Below, one piece after another: positions 1 through 4,624 of a stretch of DNA of 7,553 nt. The notes beneath the pieces are model-generated. The model ran no database searches, was not told the DNA's origin, and was given only the letters and a program-made list of their open reading frames with translations. The first letter of the stretch is position 1. Each line of letters starts with the position of its first letter. Both the position numbers and the translations under genes were made by a program. Source of the stretch: Actinobacteria bacterium UBA3120 (GTDB taxonomy: Bacteria; Actinomycetota; Actinomycetes; S36-B12); the NCBI GenBank assembly GCA_002365735.1, contig DEZY01000062.1:1788-9340 (forward strand). The letters run 5' to 3'.

Positions 1-119
1 ACTGAAAACGCTTGTCAAGAGCAAACACCCGTCCACGCAAACACTAACACGACCTGCCGGCCACTCAGGCCCTCAGTTAGATCAGCTTCATCCTCATCGG
101 CGCTGCTGAACTCATCAGC

Positions 120-139
120 ACCTGATGACCCCATCAGGT
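120..139 (-). terminator. Hairpin downstream of the secreted-protein gene, possible terminator
   Basis: A perfect 8-bp stem with a four-base loop (ACCTGATG / CATCAGGT) lies about 30 bases after the stop codon of the gene ending at 169. No T-run follows on the minus strand, so it does not fit a classical intrinsic terminator. It may stabilise the 3' end or act with Rho. The remaining bases 1-119 show only a weak GGCC(ACTCA)GGCC hairpin at 59-71 and no gene I can support. Confidence 0.35.
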
Positions 140-168
140 CGGTCGTCGCAACGTAGAAAACGAGAGAC

Positions 169-834
169 CTACGACGTACCCCCGCAACCGGGGTCACCGT
201 TGGCTGCGACCACTCCGCGATCGGTTTTCGCGAAGCCACCGAAGGCCTGTTCCGTTGGAGCAACCCACGCGAGCGGGACGCGAACGGTGGTGGATCCACC
301 CGGGGTGTCGTTCACACCTTGCAACTTCACCGCGCGCACGTTGACCGCCAGCGACACCGAGACCTCGGTTGTGCCCGTCCAGCACGGAGATGCTCTCGAA
401 GCCTTCACCGCTTGGGCGCGCTCTACCCACTCACCAGGTGAATACCCGGCGTACTGGAACACCACCATGGGCCTTGCGTCTAGAAAGGCACCAGACTTCG
501 ACTCCGGTGCGTCGATGTAGAACATCAACCCGCGAGTGCTCTCCGTGGGAACGAGGAAGGTCACCGAATCACCACGGACCTTCCGATCTTTACCGCTCCA
601 ACTAGCTTCCTGTCCGCCGTTATCGGAGGCGTAGATCAACTGCTCGGGACTGATCACGCACCCCTTGCACCCGTCGCCGGTGAAGGTGAGTGTGACGCGG
701 GTCTGAGTTACTGCGCTGATGGGTACCGGTCCGGGTTGCGGCGGTGAATCGGCTATCGCCGGTGCTGCTGCCAGCCCCACGGCGACCATGACCGCCGCAG
801 CTCCCGCTGCCGAAACTCTTCGTGTCCGTCCCAT
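169..834 (-). CDS. Secreted four-cysteine protein of unknown function
   Basis: Predicted 221-residue exported protein; I do not recognise the family. The N-terminus is a clear Sec signal peptide: basic start (MGRTRR), an Ala/Val-rich core and an AIA-DS cleavage site after about residue 28. The mature part is beta-rich in character, with many Thr/Val/Ser stretches. It has four cysteines: a close pair in DGCKGC near the N-terminus, one in SPCWTG and one in DPGCGG near the end, suggesting two disulfides in an extracellular domain. The start at 834 is preferred because GAAGAAGG ends nine bases before it. An in-frame ATG at 843 would have no spacing from that Shine-Dalgarno, and the longer open frame back to 978 would put a basic region ahead of the signal peptide. 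It is probably transcribed from its own promoter (875-883). No sortase motif, lipobox or C-terminal membrane anchor is visible, so it is likely released or loosely wall-associated. Confidence 0.75.
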   Translation of the reverse strand: MGRTRRVSAAGAAAVMVAVGLAAAPAIADSPPQPGPVPISAVTQTRVTLTFTGDGCKGCVISPEQLIYASDNGGQEASWSGKDRKVRGDSVTFLVPTESTRGLMFYIDAPESKSGAFLDARPMVVFQYAGYSPGEWVERAQAVKASRASPCWTGTTEVSVSLAVNVRAVKLQGVNDTPGGSTTVRVPLAWVAPTEQAFGGFAKTDRGVVAANGDPGCGGTS

Positions 835-874
835 GTAATCCATCCTTCTTCGAATATCCTCAAGCCTCAGGCTA

Positions 875-896
875 ACTATATCATCGCGTGAGCGAT
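875..896 (-). promoter_or_regulatory. Extended -10 promoter with adjoining palindrome
   Basis: On the minus strand the sequence reads TGATATAGT (883-875), a TGn-TATAGT extended -10 element. No convincing -35 is seen at the usual spacing, which fits an extended -10 promoter. Directly upstream, overlapping by one base, is the inverted repeat ATCGC-GTGA-GCGAT (883-896), which could be an operator. Transcription would start near 868, giving a leader of about 33 bases ahead of the start at 834. Confidence 0.45.
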
Positions 897-942
897 CACG
901 ACACGCACAACGAACAAGAAGAACATGGTACCGAACGCGGCG

Positions 943-960
943 AAACCCCCGCAGAGGTTT
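943..960 (-). terminator. Hairpin directly after the 247-residue orphan gene
   Basis: Starting two bases after the TAG stop at 962-964, the minus strand can form AAACCTC-TGCG-GGGGTTT, a 7-bp stem with one G-U pair and a four-base loop. A short T run is the end of the stem itself, followed by a GC-rich stretch, so termination strength is uncertain. The position between two separately promoted genes supports a terminator role. Confidence 0.35.
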
Positions 961-961
961 T

Positions 962-1705
962 CTAGGGGTTCGCTGCACGAGTAGCGCCCTGGATAAAAAC
1001 TTGTGTGTTCAAAGGAATCACGAGTCGAGAGGCGCCTCGTTTTAAAGGCGCCCCATTGAACTCGGTGAGCCAGTTCAAGAACTCGCCACTGGAACCCTCG
1101 TCACCGTTGTTGATACGGAACCGGGCAGCGCCTGATTGATGATCGTTTAGGTAAAGATCCTTTAGCGAAGAGGACTCGATTGCCTCCAGCGGCAAGCCAA
1201 GAATCCACTGAGCGAAAACACTTTTGCGCTGTGAGTCAGATACTTCGAGTTCCGGCTTCATCATGCCCAGCAAGCTTCGGGCCGTAGATGCCGTTGGTGA
1301 ACTGATCCAACGAGAGGCGCGCAGGCGCTCGTGGAGAATTGAATACTGATCTTTCGGGGCCGACCGAACGATTAGGCGTAGGTCATACGCGGCTTCATCG
1401 AAAATGCGAACGACCTGATGCCAGTCAGAGGGTGGGGTCATTTTCCAGCCAATGAGCCACCCGAAAGTAGTTCTGTCACAGCTCAACGAAACGCAATGGG
1501 CGAGTCGTTGCCGCAGCAGGAATGTCAAGGCAGGTAATAGCTGGCGCTTCTCCAATGGCCCATGCGAGTTGCCAATATCTGAAAGACCATTGGCTCCCGC
1601 GTAAACGAGTAGCCCCAGGACTAGTTCGTCTTCGGACTGGATTGGGTCAACCCCGCGGCTGAGCAAAAACGCATCCGCTGCAGTCTGTGTTTTGATGGAT
1701 TCCAT
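962..1705 (-). CDS. Orphan protein of unknown function, 247 residues
   Basis: I do not recognise this protein. It is soluble-looking: no signal peptide and no membrane segment. The N-terminal half is leucine-rich and probably helical. The C-terminal third (about residues 165-240) runs through GLPLEAIESSSLKDLYL to a basic, beta-like segment SRLVIPLNTQVF. That order faintly recalls the start of a tyrosine-recombinase catalytic domain, but no HxxR box or catalytic tyrosine follows, so I do not assign it. Start: ATG at 1705 with GAGG nine bases upstream, and the ATG overlaps the TAA of a 20-codon ORF (TAATG), implying translational coupling. It lies downstream of the zinc-ribbon gene on the same strand in a region that looks accessory. 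The length, the sensible start and the continuous frame argue for a real gene. Confidence 0.6.
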   Translation of the reverse strand: MESIKTQTAADAFLLSRGVDPIQSEDELVLGLLVYAGANGLSDIGNSHGPLEKRQLLPALTFLLRQRLAHCVSLSCDRTTFGWLIGWKMTPPSDWHQVVRIFDEAAYDLRLIVRSAPKDQYSILHERLRASRWISSPTASTARSLLGMMKPELEVSDSQRKSVFAQWILGLPLEAIESSSLKDLYLNDHQSGAARFRINNGDEGSSGEFLNWLTEFNGAPLKRGASRLVIPLNTQVFIQGATRAANP

Positions 1706-1767
1706 TAGAACAACCTCGTTTCAGCTCGGTGTATTGCAGCTTGTATTTCAAATTCGTCGTTATGCAT
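1705..1767 (-). CDS. 20-codon mini-ORF coupled to the orphan gene
   Basis: ATG at 1767 opens a 20-residue frame (MHNDEFEIQAAIHRAETRLF) whose TAA overlaps the ATG of the next gene by one base (TAATG). The peptide is mixed charged and could form a helix. Its own ribosome-binding site is weak (TTGAG). Stop/start overlap is typical of coupled translation, so it may serve as a leader ORF, but an ORF this short can occur by chance. The AT-rich bases 1768-1796 upstream could hold a promoter, but I see no clean -35/-10 pair. Confidence 0.3.
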   Translation of the reverse strand: MHNDEFEIQAAIHRAETRLF

Positions 1768-1796
1768 ACAAACAACTCAAAAATATTTATTAGTAC

Positions 1797-1832
1797 TTAA
1801 CTCGGGAAACGCGCCAAACCACCACTCACCAT
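1797..1832 (-). CDS. 11-codon mini-ORF behind a near-perfect Shine-Dalgarno
   Basis: The minus strand has GGAGG (1844-1840) seven bases before an ATG at 1832, followed by an 11-residue frame (MVSGGLARFPS) ending in TAA. The ribosome-binding site is the strongest in this part of the window, yet leads only to this tiny frame. It might be a leader peptide, or mark the broken start of a decayed gene. Between it and the zinc-ribbon gene lie about 70 GC-rich bases with no further frame I can support. Confidence 0.25.
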   Translation of the reverse strand: MVSGGLARFPS

Positions 1833-1905
1833 CGTGTGACCTCCGTTCGCCCGGTTTCTGCTCCCCCGATCCGTGTCTGGCTTCGCAGGGGTCTTACTGG
1901 TGTTG

Positions 1906-2052
1906 CTAAATCGCTGAGACGAGCTTTTTGGCTTCTCTGGCGATTCGCCGTTGCTCTTTTGCCCAATACGCGGTCCGACAGTTAATGTGGCAAAAACGAG
2001 TTCGGGCCATGCGGTTACTGATGTCTGTGCCGCAGTTCTCACAGTTCTTCAT
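1906..2052 (-). CDS. Zinc-ribbon microprotein, 48 residues
   Basis: A 48-residue protein with four cysteines arranged as C4-x2-C7 ... C21-x3-C25, the second pair inside the motif RFCHINCR. This CxxC...FCxxxCR layout is that of small treble-clef/TRASH-like zinc ribbons, often found in short phage-, plasmid- or accessory-encoded proteins and presumed to bind DNA or protein. A basic helical tail rich in Arg, Lys and Ala (about residues 31-45) follows. Start: ATG at 2052 with AAGGG eight bases upstream, a good Shine-Dalgarno. Its ATG forms an ATGA overlap with a short open frame upstream that has a GGGAGGGG sequence but no standard start codon. The paired cysteines and the ribosome-binding site make a chance ORF unlikely. 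The exact family and target are unknown. Confidence 0.65.
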   Translation of the reverse strand: MKNCENCGTDISNRMARTRFCHINCRTAYWAKEQRRIAREAKKLVSAI

Positions 2053-2146
2053 TTCAAAATCCCTTCATTTGGTCGATCTACTAGTTCGGTGAAAAAAATT
2101 GGGGTCTTGCTATTCAGTTGTTTTCCCCTCCCACTGCTAATTGCCA

Positions 2147-2300
2147 AGCGGGGACTTCAAAAGTCCTTCTACTTCTAACAGATGCATCTTTGAGCGGGTC
2201 GGCTTAAAAGCCCTCCTACTCTTGACAGGCCCACCTTTGAGCGGGTCAGAAGTCCTTCTAATATGTACAGGTGCACGCGTGAGGGTGTTTTTTCGAGCGG
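2147..2300. repeat. Degenerate tandem repeats of about 46 bases with hairpins
   Basis: Four units begin with AGCGG(G) at 2147, 2193, 2240 and 2296 (spacings 46, 47 and 56). Shared blocks in order are AGCGGGtc, AAAAGtCCTtCTA, ACAGgtgcAc and TTTG just before the next unit. Unit 1 folds as GGACTT-CAA-AAGTCC (2152-2166) and unit 2 as GGCTT-AA-AAGCC (2201-2212); one A-T pair in unit 1 is replaced by G-C in unit 2, a compensatory change. Unit 3 has lost part of the stem and unit 4 is only a fragment. The array ends about 95 bases upstream of the zinc-ribbon gene. Divergence, lack of constant spacers and absence of cas genes argue against CRISPR. Function unknown: possible protein-binding array, decayed RNA element or replication-type repeat. 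Confidence 0.6.
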
Positions 2301-2443
2301 TCTTAGAGGGAACGTCCGAAAATCGGTAAATACTGTTATCAAAACGTGACCTAAATTGTTGGTCAAAAGGACATAACGGACATCAACACGCCCGGGATGA
2401 CATATTTCAAATGACTCAAAAACACCGATCAAGTACGGCTACG
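2301..2443. other. Gene-free stretch with short repeats
   Basis: No gene is supported between the repeat array and the yhhQ leader. Visible structure: a small hairpin CCGA-AAA-TCGG (2316-2326); an inverted repeat TGACC...GGTCA (2347-2365) with a nine-base gap; and a direct repeat GGACAT at 2369-2374 and 2378-2383. The inverted repeat or the direct repeat could be a regulator site for yhhQ. TACGAT at 2440-2445 is a possible -10 but lacks a good -35. Confidence 0.3.
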
Positions 2444-2465
2444 ATGAGGAAAGCAAAGCATTGCC

Positions 2466-2518
2466 CCCTAAGAAAACGGCCTATAAACGCTCTGTAAGCG
2501 CCATAGACGGCTTTAGGG
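2466..2518 (+). promoter_or_regulatory. Nested hairpin in the yhhQ leader
   Basis: Outer stem CCCTAAG (2466-2472) pairs with TTTAGGG (2512-2518) including one G-U pair. Inside are GCC/GGC (2479-2481 with 2509-2511), TAT/ATA (2482-2484 with 2503-2505) and CGCT/AGCG (2488-2491 with 2497-2500) closing a five-base loop. Internal loops and a three-base bulge separate the helices, as in structured cis-regulatory RNAs. It is followed by a purine stretch (GGGAAAG). It lies about 155 bases upstream of the yhhQ start. No known riboswitch consensus was recognised. Confidence 0.35.
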
Positions 2519-2523
2519 AAAGT

Positions 2524-2551
2524 TTGGTTATGGCTACTGCCCAGATACGTT
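2524..2551 (+). promoter_or_regulatory. Possible yhhQ promoter
   Basis: TTGGTT (2524-2529) and TACGTT (2546-2551) are spaced by 16 bases and match the -35 and TAnnnT -10 patterns. A better -10 hexamer, TACAAT (2625-2630), lies closer to the gene but without a good -35, and would start transcription inside the 5' strand of the start-site hairpin. Which one is used decides whether the upstream hairpin (2466-2518) and the full pseudoknot are in the mRNA. Confidence 0.3.
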
Positions 2552-2592
2552 AGGGTCTTAGAGTTGCTTAAACTGCCTATTGAAGCTTCTTG

Positions 2593-2682
2593 ATGGCAAT
2601 AGTGCAGCCTAAAGTTCAGACACCTACAATCAGTCCCTCAGCAGGCACCACGAGTCATAGAGGGAAAAAGTTATGTTCTTAA
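2593..2682 (+). CDS. Possible 29-codon upstream ORF overlapping the yhhQ start
   Basis: ATG at 2593 with GAAG seven bases upstream opens a 29-residue frame that ends with TAA ten bases inside yhhQ, in another frame. Ribosomes translating it would run through and melt the hairpin that masks the yhhQ Shine-Dalgarno. Its only codon of the queuosine-decoded NAY type is one CAT (His) at 2656-2658, immediately before that Shine-Dalgarno. The peptide shows no recognisable domain and may have no function of its own. A short ORF in a leader can arise by chance. Confidence 0.25.
   Translation: MAIVQPKVQTPTISPSAGTTSHRGKKLCS
2634..2675 (+). promoter_or_regulatory. Candidate pseudoknot masking yhhQ ribosome-binding site and start
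   Basis: Stem 1: TCCCTC (2634-2639) pairs with GAGGGA (2660-2665), six bp, hiding the Shine-Dalgarno AGAGGG. Stem 2: CATA (2656-2659) can pair with TATG (2672-2675), which includes the yhhQ start codon. The order 5' S1, loop, 5' S2, 3' S1, A-rich loop (about AAAAAGT), 3' S2 is that of an H-type pseudoknot, with no gap between S2 and S1. The preQ1-I riboswitches share this topology and an A-rich third loop, but the primary sequence here does not match their consensus, and stem 2 is only four bp. Confidence 0.35.
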
Positions 2683-3398
2683 AGCGTCGTGGTGCGGGCA
2701 CAATGTCACACATATCGGCCGACCCTTTAGAAACCACACGTCACCGTGTCGTCCATTTCGCGCACTCTGCCGGCTCCCTTTACCCGTACATCGTCGCAGT
2801 ATTCGTGGGTATCCTCTTAATCTCTAATATTGGTGCAACCAAATTAATTGCATTTGGTCCTTTCATCACCGACGGTGGGGTTTTTCTTTTTCCGCTCACC
2901 TACATTATTGGCGATATTCTCAGTGAGGTGTACGGCTGGAAAGCCGCGCGCAGAGCGATTTTTACCGGATTTGCCATGTCAGTCCTGGCCGCATTCACCT
3001 TCTATTTGGTACAAATTTCCCCTGCTGCGGACGCTTACGAGTTTCAAGGCGCCTTCGAATCAGTTCTCGGATTCGTACCCAGAATCGTGCTTGCCAGTGT
3101 CTTGGGTTACTTGGTGGGCCAATTACTTAACGCCTACGTATTGGTGAAGATCAAGCAAAGAACAAAAGAAAAACACCTGTGGGCCCGCCTGATCGGCTCC
3201 ACAATAGTTGGTGAATTTGCCGACACCCTAGTTTTCTGTACGGTCGCATTTTACGGTGTAATAACGGGCGCTGATTTCATTAACTATGTCTTAGTGGGAT
3301 ACCTCTACAAAACTTTGTTAGAAGTATTCCTTCTCCCGGTTAGCTACCCCGTTATCAAAGCGATTAAAAAACGCGAACCAACGTATTTTGGTAGCTAG
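2673..3398 (+). CDS. yhhQ: Queuosine precursor transporter, YhhQ family
   Basis: Integral membrane protein of 241 residues in the YhhQ/DUF165 (Vut_1) family, which imports queuosine precursors (preQ0/preQ1, or queuine in some bacteria). After a polar N-terminus of about 35 residues there are roughly six hydrophobic segments (about 37-57, 68-86, 97-116, 135-158, 173-197, 203-227). Family signatures are visible: SNIGATKL near residue 51, the FPLTYIIGDILSEVYGWKAA stretch (73-92) with acidic and aromatic residues, and GEFADTLVF (180-188) matching the GNVSDTLAF-type motif of E. coli YhhQ. Start: ATG at 2673 with AGAGGG eight bases upstream; an in-frame ATG at 2703 has a poorer site. It is convergent with tgt, and their stop codons share the CTAG at 3395-3398, so no terminator fits between them. 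The pairing with tgt supports the queuosine assignment. Regulation by its leader RNA is likely but unproven. Confidence 0.9.
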   Translation: MFLKRRGAGTMSHISADPLETTRHRVVHFAHSAGSLYPYIVAVFVGILLISNIGATKLIAFGPFITDGGVFLFPLTYIIGDILSEVYGWKAARRAIFTGFAMSVLAAFTFYLVQISPAADAYEFQGAFESVLGFVPRIVLASVLGYLVGQLLNAYVLVKIKQRTKEKHLWARLIGSTIVGEFADTLVFCTVAFYGVITGADFINYVLVGYLYKTLLEVFLLPVSYPVIKAIKKREPTYFGS

Positions 3399-4615
3399 TT
3401 CGCCTTCGCGTGGCGACCAGTTGTAAAGCGCGAAACCCAATCCTGCTTAAAATCAAAATAGGTTCCCGCTTGCATGTGTTCGCGAATTTGGTCCACCAGG
3501 TGGACAGTGAACCGTAGGTTATGAATACTCGCCAAAGTCGGAAAGATCAATTCATTCGCTTTATAGGCGTGATGTAAATAACCCTGTGAATAATTCACGC
3601 AGGTGTAGCAATCACATTCGTGATCAATTGGCTCGCTATTCCCCCTGCTGTATGCATTGGAAACATTGAAACGCCCTTCCACGGTCAAAAGAGCCGAATT
3701 ACGGGCATTGCGAGTTGGAGCCACACAGTCGAATGTGTCAGCTCCGTTTTCAGCACCGACAAAAAGATCCAAGGGCTCCCCAATCCCCAACAGATGTCGG
3801 GGTTTCTCCTCCGGTAATTCATCCACTACCCAACCGATGATCGTGCCAAGAGTTTCCTTATCCAAGGCCCCACCAATTCCAAATCCATCAAAATCCAATT
3901 CACCTATTTCACGCGCAGCCTGCCTACGCAAATCCTCGTAATGTGCGCCTTGGATCACGCCGAAAAGCATCTGACGCGGCTTTTCAGCTCGATCAATGGT
4001 GAGTCGCTGATGTTCATCGATACACCTTTGAGCCCACTCTCGAGTGCGGCGCATTGCAATTAATTGATATTCACGCGTATTCATTAGAGTCGTACACTCA
4101 TCAAAAGCAAAAATTATGTCCGCGCCTATAGCGTGCTGGACTTGCATGGAAACCTCTGCCGTGAAGCGGTGCATGCTTCCATCCAGGTGTGATTTGAAAG
4201 TTACCCCCTCATCATCGACGTGGGCCAACCGATCTTTTCCCGGAGCGATTACGTCACTTTCCACGGTGTTGGCGCTGTCCATGGACAATACCTTTTTGAA
4301 ACCTACTCCCAATGAAAGTACTTGGAATCCTCCACTGTCAGTAAATGTGGGCAGTGGCCAGTTCATGAAGTGACCGAGCCCTCCGCCAGCTTCAATGATT
4401 TCGGTTCCCGGCTGCAGGTACAGGTGATATGCGTTTGCAAGTACCGCTTGCGCTCCCAGTTCTCGAACGCTCTCAGGCAAAACCGATTTTACTGTTCCCT
4501 TTGTACCAACTGGGATAAATGCCGGGGTGTGGATTTGGCCGTGTGGCGTGGTAATCAGCCCGGTTCGCCCACGCGTCTGATCAAGATGGGATACGACGTC
4601 AAATCCGTGGGTCAC
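3395..4615 (-). CDS. tgt: tRNA-guanine(34) transglycosylase
   Basis: Cytosolic enzyme of 406 residues that swaps guanine at wobble position 34 of tRNAs for Asp, Asn, His and Tyr with preQ1 (or queuine), giving queuosine tRNA. Seen directly: general-base Asp93 in TDSGGFQV; DEC at 172-174, of the bacterial type; nucleophile Asp296 in FDCVAPTRNARN; and zinc site Cys334, Cys336, Cys339 (CDCYTC) with His365. An extra segment at about 104-137 is absent from the 375-residue E. coli enzyme; I associate it with actinobacterial homologues. The substrate loop reads GGALDKE (248-254) where E. coli and Zymomonas have GGLAVGE, keeping the Glu but changing its neighbours. Start: GTG at 4615, with the potD TAG just 9 bases upstream in the same frame and no visible Shine-Dalgarno, so translation probably depends on coupling to potD. 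No other start makes sense because the N-terminal beta-strand begins immediately. Confidence 0.95.
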   Translation of the reverse strand: MTHGFDVVSHLDQTRGRTGLITTPHGQIHTPAFIPVGTKGTVKSVLPESVRELGAQAVLANAYHLYLQPGTEIIEAGGGLGHFMNWPLPTFTDSGGFQVLSLGVGFKKVLSMDSANTVESDVIAPGKDRLAHVDDEGVTFKSHLDGSMHRFTAEVSMQVQHAIGADIIFAFDECTTLMNTREYQLIAMRRTREWAQRCIDEHQRLTIDRAEKPRQMLFGVIQGAHYEDLRRQAAREIGELDFDGFGIGGALDKETLGTIIGWVVDELPEEKPRHLLGIGEPLDLFVGAENGADTFDCVAPTRNARNSALLTVEGRFNVSNAYSRGNSEPIDHECDCYTCVNYSQGYLHHAYKANELIFPTLASIHNLRFTVHLVDQIREHMQAGTYFDFKQDWVSRFTTGRHAKAN

Positions 4616-4624
4616 CGCGCAATG

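Noticed and set aside
15..299. 94-codon minus-strand frame at the left edge
   Set aside because: Overlaps the end of the secreted-protein gene in another frame, with no Shine-Dalgarno and no recognisable domain.
962..1260. Truncated tyrosine recombinase in the C-terminal third of the 247-residue protein
   Set aside because: Only a vague resemblance (GLPLEAI ... SRLVIPL); no HxxR motif and no catalytic tyrosine.
2147..2215. tRNA-Leu-like anticodon arms (loops with CAA and TAA) in the repeat units
   Set aside because: No T-arm, no acceptor stem pairing and no CCA context; the hairpins are parts of a tandem repeat.
2271..2295. Intrinsic terminator ending in a six-T run on the plus strand
   Set aside because: The palindromes GTGCAC and CACGCGTG before the T-run leave no loop, and no stable stem reaches the T-run.
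2147..2300. CRISPR array
   Set aside because: Units diverge throughout, there are no constant repeats with unique spacers, and no cas genes are present.
2175..2432. 85-codon frame on the minus strand across the repeats, with a partly repeated LLxR-type peptide
   Set aside because: TTG start without a ribosome-binding site, and the repeat periodicity is not a multiple of three across all units; likely a by-product of the DNA repeats.
2444..2497. 17-codon plus-strand frame overlapping the nested hairpin
   Set aside because: No ribosome-binding site and no evidence of a leaderless transcript.
2530..2553. Seven-codon frame (MATAQIR) after the nested hairpin
   Set aside because: Too short to support and its purine tract is about 12 bases from the ATG.
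2634..2675. Canonical preQ1-I riboswitch
   Set aside because: Topology is similar, but the conserved loop and tail bases of preQ1-I are not present; reported only as a candidate new element.
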